Shown here: positions 29,891 through 38,100 of the stretch, in pieces
Layout of the letters: every line of letters starts with the position of its first letter
How positions within the stretch are numbered: position 1 is the stretch's first letter
NCBI GenBank assembly: GCA_014323785.1
Contig: JACONJ010000054.1
Location: 1 to 42,024 of the forward strand
DNA length: 42,024 nucleotides
Reading direction: 5' to 3'
Source: Paracoccaceae bacterium
GTDB lineage: Bacteria; Pseudomonadota; Alphaproteobacteria; Rhodobacterales; Rhodobacteraceae
Translations under genes and position numbers: made by a program
Notes under the pieces: generated by a model
Databases searched by the model: none
Seen by the model: the letters and a program-made list of their open reading frames with translations, nothing else
Told to the model about the DNA's origin: nothing

Positions 29891-30514
29891 ATGACCTGGC
29901 AAAAACGTATTTTTGATCTGTTTTTCGTCTTGCAACTCTGGATCATCCTGACACCGTTCATCCTTGGCATTGCCCTGTGGCTGCTGGTCGTCCAGGGGCG
30001 CCCTGTCTTCTACGTCTCGGAACGCATGCGCAGCCCTGATCGCGCCTTTGGGCTGGTGAAGTTCCGCACCATGACGACGGTAAGTTGCGACTCTGGTCCA
30101 TTAGGCGGTCATAAATCTGGCCGCATCACACAAGCGGGCGCATGGCTGCGGGCACGCAGGTTGGATGAGTTGCCGCAAATCTGGAATATCCTGAAAGGCG
30201 ATTTAAGCTTTGTTGGCCCCAGGCCGCCCGTGCGCAAATATGTGAACCTTTTCCCCGAATTGTATGGGCGTGTTCTGCAAAGCCATCCGGGGGCCACGGG
30301 CCTCGCCTCGCTGCATTTTCATAAACGGGAGGAACTCTTGCTGAACCGCTGCAAAACGATCGAGGAAACCGAAGCCGTCTATGTGCGCGTCTGTGTGCCA
30401 CGAAAGGCACGGCTGGACCTGATTTATCAGGCGCACAGCAGTATCTGCTATGATTTTATCCTGGTTATGCAAACGATCCGGCGGATCGTGTTCCGGTTGC
30501 GGCGCGGGGCGTGA
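29891..30514 (+). CDS. Initiating sugar-phosphate transferase (PF02397 family)
   Basis: This 207-residue protein is the short PHPT type (ExoY/WbaP C-terminal domain), which moves a sugar phosphate to undecaprenyl phosphate and starts glycan assembly. It has an N-terminal membrane segment (LWIILTPFILGIALWLLV), then PVFYVSERMRSPDRAFGLVKFRTM, RARRLDELPQIWNILKGDLSFVGPRPPV and HPGATGLASLHFHKREE. ATG at 29891 (MTWQKRIFDLFF) is chosen by alignment to the family; ATGs further upstream add only 12 residues. galE follows 31 bp later. Confidence 0.9.
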   Translation: MTWQKRIFDLFFVLQLWIILTPFILGIALWLLVVQGRPVFYVSERMRSPDRAFGLVKFRTMTTVSCDSGPLGGHKSGRITQAGAWLRARRLDELPQIWNILKGDLSFVGPRPPVRKYVNLFPELYGRVLQSHPGATGLASLHFHKREELLLNRCKTIEETEAVYVRVCVPRKARLDLIYQAHSSICYDFILVMQTIRRIVFRLRRGA

Positions 30515-30545
30515 CCGGCAGCATCCTTCCGAACCGCCCAGGGCA

Positions 30546-31556
30546 ATGACGATGACGGGCGAAACAATCCTTCTGACCGGAGGTGCGGGATATATCGGAT
30601 CCCACACATACCTGGCACTGTTGGATGCGGGTTATGATGTGTTGCTTCTGGATAATTTCGGAAACGCTTATCCTGATGTTCCCGAACGGCTGACGCGGAT
30701 CACGGGTAAACCCACAAAGGTCATCCAGGGGGACATCCGCGACCGTCCGCTTATGGATGCTGTGTTTCGCGATCATGACATCCGGGCGGTGGTACATTTT
30801 GCAGCCTTGAAATCCGTGGCCGAGAGCGTGGCAGCCCCCGTGCGCTATCTGGACAATAATGTTGGCGGCCTTCTGTGCCTGCTGGCCGCAATGGACAAGG
30901 CGGGGTGCAGGAAGCTTGTTTTTTCGTCCTCGGCCACGGTCTACGGCGATGCGGATCAGATACCAACGCCCGAATCGGCACCGCGCCGCGCCGTAAACCC
31001 GTATGGGCAAAGCAAGATTATGGGGGAAGAGGTACTGGAGGCGACAGGCCCCGCATGGGGCATTGGCATTCTGCGCTATTTCAACCCGGCCGGGGCGCAT
31101 GCCTCGGGGCGACTGGGGGAAAATCCCCGCACCGGGCCAGGTAATCTGGTACCGCTTGTGGCCATGGTGGCCAATGGCGACCTGCCCGAGGTGACGGTCT
31201 ACGGAAATGATTACCCGACACCTGACAGCACCTGTATCCGTGATTACATCCACATCGATGATCTGGCCCGGGGGCATGTTTTGTCATTACAGGCCCTGTT
31301 GGACAGGGGTGAAAGCCACACGGTCAATCTTGGTACCGGGCGGGGCCATTCGGTTATGGATGTGATCAATGCCTATGGCCACGCCTGCGGACGCGAATTG
31401 CCTGTTCAGTATGTGGCCCGACGCCCTGGTGACGTTCCGATTTGTTGTGCACAGGTTGGGCTGGCTGAACAGGTGCTGGGGTTTCGTGCAGAGAAGACCC
31501 TGAATGACATGTGCCAGAGCAGCTGGGCCTGTGTTCAGGCCGCAGCTGGTGTGTGA
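30546..31556 (+). CDS. galE: UDP-glucose 4-epimerase
   Basis: This 336-residue SDR interconverts UDP-glucose and UDP-galactose. It shows LTGGAGYIGSHTYLALL, VVHFAALKSVAESVAAP, VFSSSATVYGD, NPYGQSKIMGEEVL (YxxxK), RYFNPAGAHASGRLGE, IRDYIHIDDLARGHV and NLGTGRGHSVMDVI. Starts 30546 and 30552 are both possible. It is the second gene of the operon starting at the TATAAT promoter; downstream is a convergent interval. Confidence 0.94.
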   Translation: MTMTGETILLTGGAGYIGSHTYLALLDAGYDVLLLDNFGNAYPDVPERLTRITGKPTKVIQGDIRDRPLMDAVFRDHDIRAVVHFAALKSVAESVAAPVRYLDNNVGGLLCLLAAMDKAGCRKLVFSSSATVYGDADQIPTPESAPRRAVNPYGQSKIMGEEVLEATGPAWGIGILRYFNPAGAHASGRLGENPRTGPGNLVPLVAMVANGDLPEVTVYGNDYPTPDSTCIRDYIHIDDLARGHVLSLQALLDRGESHTVNLGTGRGHSVMDVINAYGHACGRELPVQYVARRPGDVPICCAQVGLAEQVLGFRAEKTLNDMCQSSWACVQAAAGV

Positions 31557-31590
31557 AGGGGGGACACATTCCGAAACAGTAGGAATGTGA

Positions 31591-31630
31591 TGCGGGATTT
31601 GGCGGGACTTGATGGGACTTGGCGGGATGA
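31591..31630. repeat. Four degenerate 10-bp tandem repeats
   Basis: Consecutive decamers tgcgggattt, ggcgggactt, gatgggactt and ggcgggatga place a GGGA core every 10 bp, one per helical turn. Confidence 0.6.
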
Positions 31631-31678
31631 GATTCGGGGGGCATGACCAAAAACGCCCCCCATGCCGCTTTGGTTCAG

Positions 31679-31705
31679 GGATTATCGCGCATAATTCCGG
31701 TTTTT
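31679..31705 (+). terminator. Possible terminator after galE
   Basis: GGATTAT pairs with ATAATTCC (one bulge) around CGCGC, followed by GGTTTTT. Stem is imperfect and far (about 120 bp) from the galE stop. Confidence 0.4.
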
Positions 31706-31895
31706 CCTTGTGCCCCGCCCCACCGGCTTGTCCCAATCCGGCCGCGTCATCACCGGGCTTTCCGTGCGCTTTCCGTGCCTGGCCCCCCGGCACCGTTCAG
31801 CACATCAGCCCCCGCCTGGCGGCGATCCGGAGTTTATCGGTTCCAATCTGGAGATATTTTCGGCCCGCTACAGCAGGGTCGACTGGACATTTCAT

Positions 31896-32120
31896 TTACC
31901 GGGTTGTGGTTGTGCCTGACAGATCAGAGACGAGGACAGTGACAGTGACAGCAACACCAGCCACGAGAACCGAGGGTGCAATGCCGCCCAGTCCCGTCCC
32001 TGAGGCTGCGGGCAGGGTGGGGGTTGTCGTGGCCTGGGCATGGGCCACCGGCACCGCAACCCCCAAGGCGCAGATCAAGGCCAAAGCCGCGGGTGCAAGG
32101 GTTGAAAAGAACGGTTTCAT
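31896..32120 (-). CDS. YjbE-like small secreted/membrane protein, copy 2
   Basis: This 74-residue peptide begins MKPFFSTLAPAALALICALG and has a cleavable signal peptide ending AHAQ. After a linker (LPAASGTGLGG) comes one predicted membrane helix (SVLVAGVAVTVTVLVSD) and a threonine tail ending TTTTR. The same plan and ending occur in the next gene upstream. GGGAG lies upstream of ATG at 32120. The YjbE/GfcA-type identity is inferred from size, Gly/Thr-rich composition and position after yjbH-yjbF; precise role in exopolysaccharide production is unknown. Confidence 0.75.
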   Translation of the reverse strand: MKPFFSTLAPAALALICALGVAVPVAHAQATTTPTLPAASGTGLGGIAPSVLVAGVAVTVTVLVSDLSGTTTTR

Positions 32121-32161
32121 TTTCTTGCTCCCAGGCAATCATCTACAAACACAACGACCTG

Positions 32162-32476
32162 CTACCGGGTAGTAGTTGTAGTATTTGTAGTAGGAACAGG
32201 TGGTGGTGCAGGGTCCGTTGGTGTAACGGCTTCCGCTACAGCGGGTTCCACATCGGAGGCGATAATGGCGACTGTGAGAGCAGTGGCAAGTCCAATAATG
32301 GAGGGGACAGCCCCCCCAAACCCCGCCCCCGCGGCACTGGCGGGCAGTGTTGTTCCGTCCCCCCCCGCGGCCTCGGATCCGGCAGTTACCTGGGCATGGG
32401 CCACCGGGATTGCCATCCCCGCTGTCAAAGCCAAGACCAGAGCCAAGGTGGCTGATCTCACAAGGACATTTTTCAT
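32162..32476 (-). CDS. YjbE-like small secreted/membrane protein, copy 1
   Basis: This 104-residue protein starts MKNVLVRSATLALVLALTAG with a signal peptide ending AHAQ, an Ala/Gly linker (LPASAAGAGFGG), a membrane helix (SIIGLATALTVAIIASD), and a Pro/Thr tail ending in TTTTTR. It is paralogous to the downstream 74-residue protein. AAGGAAGG precedes the start, and a promoter lies at 32515-32544. It corresponds to YjbE of the yjbEFGH exopolysaccharide operon known from enterobacteria, although here it follows yjbF rather than preceding it. Confidence 0.78.
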   Translation of the reverse strand: MKNVLVRSATLALVLALTAGMAIPVAHAQVTAGSEAAGGDGTTLPASAAGAGFGGAVPSIIGLATALTVAIIASDVEPAVAEAVTPTDPAPPPVPTTNTTTTTR

Positions 32477-32514
32477 TTCAGAGTTCCTTCCTTAGTGATA
32501 CGGAGCTACGCGCA

Positions 32515-32544
32515 ACCATACCGAAACGAGTTTGCCACAGTCAA
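32515..32544 (-). promoter_or_regulatory. Promoter for the two YjbE-like genes
   Basis: On the minus strand TTGACT (32539-32544) and TATGGT (32515-32520) are 18 bp apart, about 39 bp upstream of copy 1. This suggests the small peptides can be expressed apart from yjbH-yjbF. Confidence 0.55.
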
Positions 32545-32607
32545 GGCATCATTGCAAACAGTAAAAATGAAGTTTTCGCCCCCGTCAAGCACATTCCACG
32601 CGCGTTT

Positions 32608-33276
32608 CTAATCAATAACCCGTTCCATGACAAGATAACCCAATTCAGGGCCGATCCACTGACGGGATTTCCGCATGATGGTGCCTTCGCGCCAATAGGT
32701 ATTTGTGATTTGCGGCGCGTCAATTCCCTGGGCGCGGCAGCTTTCATCAAAGCGCCGGGTTCTCGCGGGCTGCTCAAAAACAGTGATCGATTCGGACCCC
32801 GCGGGCTGCAGGCGGCACGTGAAACGCGTAAGGACGATCTGGTCCAGCCCGTCCAGATGCCTGTAGGTGCGGGCATATTCCGCGGGACTGCCCTGTGCCA
32901 TGGCGGCGGAGACCTGGCGGGTTTCGGCACTGTACAGGTCGGCCCCCAGGCCGCGCGTGGCGGTCAGCACCCCCTGACGCAGGCTGATCGCGCTGTTGTC
33001 GGCGGCCCCCCAGGTCACAACATCGCGGCTGCGGGCGGCAAGGCCCAGGCCCGTGCGCAGCCCGCGCACCTCGAGCGTGCCAACCATGAAGGGCAGGGTG
33101 AAGCCTTGCGCGGCAAGGTCTGCGCGGGTCAGCGCAAAGGTATCCCCGCCCCCGCCAGCACCGCGAATGCCCTGAACAATCACCTGCCCCAGGGTATTAA
33201 GGGCGTTATCCCCGCTCAGGCCAGAACCGCAGGCAGCCAGCCCCAGGGCCAGACACAGGGCCAGACGCCGCTTCAT
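32608..33276 (-). CDS. yjbF: YjbF/GfcB-family lipoprotein
   Basis: This 222-residue protein has a signal peptide with lipobox LAAC and the YjbF-family pattern in the remainder: TLEVRGLRTGLGLAARSRDVVTWG, RTYRHLDGLDQIVLTRFTC and the C-terminal NTYWREG...GYLVMERV. ATG at 33276 overlaps the yjbH stop by 4 bp (ATGA). YjbF-type lipoproteins belong to exopolysaccharide secretion modules with YjbH. The exact biochemical role is unknown. Confidence 0.85.
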   Translation of the reverse strand: MKRRLALCLALGLAACGSGLSGDNALNTLGQVIVQGIRGAGGGGDTFALTRADLAAQGFTLPFMVGTLEVRGLRTGLGLAARSRDVVTWGAADNSAISLRQGVLTATRGLGADLYSAETRQVSAAMAQGSPAEYARTYRHLDGLDQIVLTRFTCRLQPAGSESITVFEQPARTRRFDESCRAQGIDAPQITNTYWREGTIMRKSRQWIGPELGYLVMERVID

Positions 33277-35414
33277 CGCCATACCCGCGCCCATTGATCG
33301 TCGATGCGCAGGATCTGGCGCTGGCGCACCCTGTCATACAGGCGTCCCGGCACATCCAGCCGGGCCCCGCCATCCCGGGTGATCGGGCGGATCGTGGTGC
33401 CGATGCTGTGCCGTCCCGGCTGCCCTGTAAACCAGGTCAGGGGGATTTCGACCGTGATGCCCTTGTCAAAACTGCCTTCGCCGAAATCCCGGGCCGGGAC
33501 ATCCGTCAGCGTGGCAAAGGCCCCGATGGTCCAGCCGTTCTGGAATTCCCGCTGCAGTGTCAAGGTTGCCCCCCAGTCCCCCGCCAGATATCGCCCGACA
33601 TCGATTTGCGCCAGATAGCCGTTGTTGAAATCATAATAAATTGAGGCGTGGCCGGTGACCACATCATAGTCCTGAACGCCCAGGCGCATATCGAAATCCC
33701 GCTGGACAGCGTAATTGACCTCGGCCCCCAGGGCCAGGGGGCTGTCGACCGGGGACCACAGCAGCTCGACAGAAAGACCAGCGAACATGCGTTCCAGATA
33801 ACCAGCGGTGATGCGTCCGAAATAATCCTGCCCAAGTGCGCGGACATGGGTCAGGGTCAGGGTTTCAAGAACCGGGGTGTCATTCTGTTCGAATCGGGCA
33901 AAATTGGTGCGGACCCGGGGCAGGCGGGACTCGCCCATCCGGGCGCGGTCAAGTGTGCCGTCCAAGTGCTGGGTGATTGCGCCCCGGAGCTCCCATCCGG
34001 GGCGGAATTCCACAACGCCGCGCAGGCGCAGGCCAACGTCGATCAGAAACGGGTTCTTCGGATCAAAAAAACTGGGACGGGTGTACGGCAGGAAGGACCA
34101 GCCAAACCGTGGGTAAAGCGCATCCACCACATCCCCCGGCAGGGTCGGGGCGGCGGCGGCGAAGCGGGTTCTGGTGCGCAGGGCCTCGGCCGCGTCCGGT
34201 TCGTGGTCCAGCACCTCAAGGTCCGCGCGGCGGAAGATGGTTGTGGACAGGGCCATGCCCTGATCCATCAGGGTGATGCGAAAGGTTTCGACCGAATCGG
34301 GTACCGCGCCGGTCAGAACGCGCGCGGCGCGGCCAAGGGCCTGGGATGTTGCCCGGTAGCGGTTATTCTCAATGCGGATTTCAACTGTGTCAGCGGCAAG
34401 GGCAAACCCCACCAGAACCTGGCCCTGCAGGGCCAGGCGATTATGCACCACATCCCGGATTGTGCGCGTGATGCCGGGGGTGGCCACCCAATTGACGGGC
34501 CACGCGCCCGGGGGATCCTGTGGCAGGGGGCGCGGTACGATGGCAGGGGGGGCGGTCTGCCGAAGCCCCTGCGCGGCGGGGCGACCCGGATTAAAGGAAA
34601 ACTGTGCGGTCAGGCCAGCCTTGTCACCATACATATAGTACCCGCCCAGACGAAGCGTATCGTTAACCTGATATTCCAGGCCGACATTCCAGGGGGAGGT
34701 TCGGGTAAACAGGCCGCGTTCGGTTTCTTCACGGAACGCATCCGATGCGTATTCAAGCTTGACGCCAAGCCGGTCTGCCGGGCGCCATTCCAACCCGCCG
34801 AAGAACGCCGCCGGACCGCGGAACCATTGATCCACCGAGAATTCGCCGCCGGTGTCACCGGACGAGAACTCCGGGTGCTGCGTGCCAAAGGGTGCGCCAA
34901 ACGGGCTGGCACTGCCAAGCCGCCCCCAGCCGATGCCGCCGCTGATGGTCAGGGTATCGCCCAGATGGCGGGTGGCGACGACATATTCACCCGCGTAGAT
35001 GCCGGTGCCGGCGATATCCTGAAGCCCGACGGTGATGGCGGGCCAGGACGGCCCCTCTGGCAATATCTGGTAGCGTATATCAAAACTGCGATCATAATAG
35101 GTATCGGCCTTGCCATCGTTCCAGTTGTTCATTGCCGCGTAGCGGAACGACCCCGAGAAGCGGGGCGTGAACTGAAAGGTCAGCGTGTTGCGGGTAATGT
35201 TGCCGAAATGCGAAATCGTGACGCCGACCTCTCCATCAGGCTGCATTTCAGCCGAGGGCATATCCATCAGGCCGCTGGTGCCATAGAAATTCAGGCTTGG
35301 CCGTTCGATTGCCACCCGGTCCAGGCTGTCGGCAAAGCCGGGGCAGGCGGCAAGACAACAGCACAAAACAGCCCAGGACATCCGGTGCCGTCCGCGATTG
35401 CATCGATCTGTCAT
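33273..35414 (-). CDS. yjbH: YjbH-family outer-membrane exopolysaccharide protein
   Basis: This 713-residue protein belongs to the YjbH (DUF940) family, predicted outer-membrane beta-barrels involved in exopolysaccharide production. After a short signal peptide (ending GFADS) comes PSLNFYGTSGLMDMPSAEMQPDGE, the family's opening signature, then many amphipathic strands and, near the end, ASIYYDFNNGYLAQIDVGRYLAGDWGATLTLQREF and EIPLTWFTG. The start at 35414 (MTDRCNRG) has AGGGGGG upstream. It is divergent from the epimerase gene and forms an operon with yjbF. Confidence 0.9.
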   Translation of the reverse strand: MTDRCNRGRHRMSWAVLCCCLAACPGFADSLDRVAIERPSLNFYGTSGLMDMPSAEMQPDGEVGVTISHFGNITRNTLTFQFTPRFSGSFRYAAMNNWNDGKADTYYDRSFDIRYQILPEGPSWPAITVGLQDIAGTGIYAGEYVVATRHLGDTLTISGGIGWGRLGSASPFGAPFGTQHPEFSSGDTGGEFSVDQWFRGPAAFFGGLEWRPADRLGVKLEYASDAFREETERGLFTRTSPWNVGLEYQVNDTLRLGGYYMYGDKAGLTAQFSFNPGRPAAQGLRQTAPPAIVPRPLPQDPPGAWPVNWVATPGITRTIRDVVHNRLALQGQVLVGFALAADTVEIRIENNRYRATSQALGRAARVLTGAVPDSVETFRITLMDQGMALSTTIFRRADLEVLDHEPDAAEALRTRTRFAAAAPTLPGDVVDALYPRFGWSFLPYTRPSFFDPKNPFLIDVGLRLRGVVEFRPGWELRGAITQHLDGTLDRARMGESRLPRVRTNFARFEQNDTPVLETLTLTHVRALGQDYFGRITAGYLERMFAGLSVELLWSPVDSPLALGAEVNYAVQRDFDMRLGVQDYDVVTGHASIYYDFNNGYLAQIDVGRYLAGDWGATLTLQREFQNGWTIGAFATLTDVPARDFGEGSFDKGITVEIPLTWFTGQPGRHSIGTTIRPITRDGGARLDVPGRLYDRVRQRQILRIDDQWARVWR

Positions 35415-35602
35415 TGCCCCCCCTTGCCCTGATGGCACCAAAGCCCACACTAAGGGCGCGCCGGACCGGAAGCAAGCGCATTCCGTCCCAGGGCGCGAAT
35501 CGTAGCACTTTTCGTGATGGAGAGTAAGCAGAATGCCGGTGCAGCGGAACCAGAGCCAAGCACCGCACCGCGCCCGCCCCCATATTTGTATTCATCGGCG
35601 GC

Positions 35603-35631
35603 TTGGCGATTCCGGCGGTGATTGCTATGGC
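35603..35631 (+). promoter_or_regulatory. Putative promoter giving a leaderless epimerase mRNA
   Basis: TTGGCG (35603-35608) and TATGGC (35626-35631) are 17 bp apart. The -10 ends 8 bp before the ATG at 35640, so transcription would start at or next to it. No Shine-Dalgarno sequence is present. Confidence 0.35.
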
Positions 35632-35639
35632 TGCGTTGC

Positions 35640-36671
35640 ATGAAGACATCGTTGACACAACGGACCGCTTTGGTCACCGGATCGGCCGGATTCATCGGGT
35701 TTCACACGTGCCAAAGGCTTTTGTCCCAGGGCTGGCAGGTGATTGGCCTGGACGCGATGACCGAGTATTACGATGTCGCGCTGAAGGCCCGCCGACATGC
35801 CATTCTGTTGCAATCGCAGGGGTTCCTGGCCGTCGAGGCGCGGCTTGAGACGCCCGGTCGCCTGCTGGACGTGTTCAGGCAGCATCGGCCCGATACGGTT
35901 ATCCATCTTGCCGCGCAGGCGGGTGTGCGGGCCTCTCTGGATCATCCGGAACGCTATGTCGAGGCGAATCTGATCGGCACGTTCCGTTTGCTGGAGGCCG
36001 CGCGCAGGGTTCCGCCTGCGCATCTTCTTTTGGCCTCTACCTCGTCGGTTTATGGCGCGAATACCCGCATGCCCAGTGCCGAGACGGATCAGACCGATAC
36101 GCAAATGTCCTTTTACGCCGCCACGAAAAAGGCGAATGAGGCGATGGCCCATTCCTATGCCCATCTGTATGACCTTCCGGTGACGATGTTTCGTTTTTTC
36201 ACCGTCTATGGGCCGTGGGGGTGGCCGGATATGGCAATCTTCAAATTCACCAGGGCGATTCTGGAGGGGAAGCCGATCGACATCTACAATCACGGCGATA
36301 TGGCGCGGGATTTCACCTTTGTCACCGATCTGGCGGACGGGATCGTGCGCCTGATCACCGCGATACCCGCAAGGCCAAAGGCACCAGGGATGATCGCCGA
36401 AGGTGACAGCCTGTCCCCCGTGGCACCCTATCGCGTGGTCAATATCGGCAACTCGGCACCTGTGCAGCTGATGGATGTTATTGCCGCAATCGAGGCCGCG
36501 ACGGGCACAACGGCGCGCCGCACCATGTTGGGGATGCAGCCGGGCGATGTACCCGCCACATGGGCGGATACGGGGCTTTTGTATCGGTTGACGGGGTACC
36601 GCCCGCACACCCGCGTTGCGGACGGGGTTGCTGCCTTTGTCCGGTGGTATCGCGGATATTACGGTGTCTGA
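35640..36671 (+). CDS. UDP-glucuronate 4-epimerase-like SDR
   Basis: This 343-residue extended SDR has [19 protein letters not shown], the [19 protein letters not shown] block typical of UDP-GlcA epimerases, [53 protein letters not shown] (YxxxK), [27 protein letters not shown] and [13 protein letters not shown]. The usual GRPDMA reads GWPDMA. It makes UDP-galacturonate from UDP-glucuronate, the product of the next gene (ugd), which begins about 80 bp downstream in the same direction. Confidence 0.9.
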   Translation: [343 protein letters not shown]

Positions 36672-36750
36672 CACCCTTAACCCCCGGGCAGGCATGGGTG
36701 ACAGGGTGCGCAGGCAGCGGGGCGACCAGGTCCGGACAGGCAGCGGGCAG

Positions 36751-38059
36751 ATGCGTATTGCCATGATCGGAACCGGCTATGTCGGCCTTGTGTCCGGGGT
36801 GTGCCTGGCCGAGTTTGGGCACACCGTGGTGTGCGTTGACAAGAACCCCGCCAGGATCGACACGCTGACGGCTGGCAAGGTTCCGATTTATGAACCGGGG
36901 CTTGAACATCTGATGGCAAAGAATGTGGCAAACGGGCGGCTGAGCTTTACCACCTTGCTGCCCGCCGCCGTATCCGGGGCCCAGGCGGTGTTCATCGCCG
37001 TCGGCACGCCCGCCCGGCGGGGCGATGGCCATGCGGACCTGACCCACGTGATGGCCGCCGCGAGAGAGGTCGCGCAGTCACTGACCGGTTACACCGTGCT
37101 CATCATAAAATCAACTGTGCCGGTGGGGACAAACCGCAAGGTCAAACAGGCCGTCGCCAAGGCCAATCCCGGGGCGGCATTCGATGTTGCCTCAAACCCC
37201 GAATTCCTGCGCGAGGGGGCCGCGCTTGATGATTTTATGCATCCCGACCGGGTGGTTACGGGTGTCACAACCAAGCGCGCGGCCAAAGTTCTGGCCCGGA
37301 TTTACCGCCCGCTGCGCCTGCGGGACGTTCCGATCCTGACCACGGACCCGGAAAGCGCAGAGATGATCAAATACGCCGCCAACGCCTTTCTGGCCACCAG
37401 GATCACCTTTATCAATGAAATCGCCGCGCTTTGCGAACGGGCTGGCGCGGATGTACAGGCGGTGGCAGAGGGTATCGGCCTGGATGGCCGGATCGGCCCC
37501 GCCTTCCTGCGGGCCGGGCCCGGCTATGGCGGATCCTGCCTGCCCAAGGATACCCGGGCCCTTGCCCGGATTGGGCAGGACCACGCGATGCCGCTGCAGA
37601 TCGTTGAGACTGTCATCCGCGTGAACGAGGATATCAAGCACCGGATGATCGGAAAATTGCGCAGCCTGTGCGGGGGACATTTCAACGGCAAGACCATCGC
37701 GGTTCTGGGCGTGACCTTTAAGCCGGACACCGACGACATGCGCGATGCGCCCGCGCTGACCATCGTGCCGGCCCTGGTTGGTGGCGGTGCCAGGGTGCGC
37801 GTGGTTGACCCGCATGGCCAGCGTGAGGGTAAGGCCCTGCTGCCCCGGTGTACACTGGCTGGATGACCCCTACACGGCGGCCGGCAAGGCCGATCTTCTG
37901 GTGATTCTGACCGAATGGGATGCTTTTCGGGCCCTGGATCTCAGGCGAATCGCCGGAATGATGGCCACGCCGCATATGGCGGATTTGCGCAATATGTACA
38001 GTCCGGGCGTGGCGAAAAAGGCCGGGTTCACGGCGTATGCAGGCATCGGGCGGGGCTGA
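36751..38059 (+). pseudogene. ugd: UDP-glucose 6-dehydrogenase with a one-base frameshift
   Basis: The frame from ATG 36751 spells a normal UDP-glucose dehydrogenase: MRIAMIGTGYVGLVSGVCLAE, IIKSTVPVGTN, SNPEFLREGAALDDFMHPDR, AEMIKYAANAFLATRITFINE, GIGLDGRIG, GPGYGGSCLPKDTRAL (catalytic Cys) and LGVTFKPDTDDMRDAP. At KALLP it meets a CCCC run (37843-37846) and then stops at TGA 37864-37866. In the +1 frame the protein continues GVHWLDDPYTAAGKADLLVILTEWDAFRALDL to a stop at 38057-38059. Removing one C gives 435 residues, the normal length. As read, the last ~60 residues of the UDP-binding C-terminal domain are lost. A homopolymer sequencing error is a real alternative. Confidence 0.85.
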
Positions 38060-38100
38060 ATGCGGTGCCATGCCTGACCATGCCCGCCCCGCGCTGCCCG

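Larger units (their letters stand above)
31557..31895. other. 339-bp convergent interval after galE
   Basis: No gene is supported. It holds an 8-bp inverted repeat CACATTCC/GGAATGTG (31565-31589), four phased 10-bp repeats (31591-31630), a G6/C6 inverted repeat (31636-31661) and a terminator-like hairpin (31679-31705). Confidence 0.5.

Noticed and set aside
30109-31287. Minus-strand frames opposite the sugar transferase and galE
   Set aside because: Shadow frames of clear genes on the plus strand.
35450-35695. Minus-strand frames upstream of yjbH
   Set aside because: They overlap the divergent promoter interval and the epimerase start, with no family resemblance.
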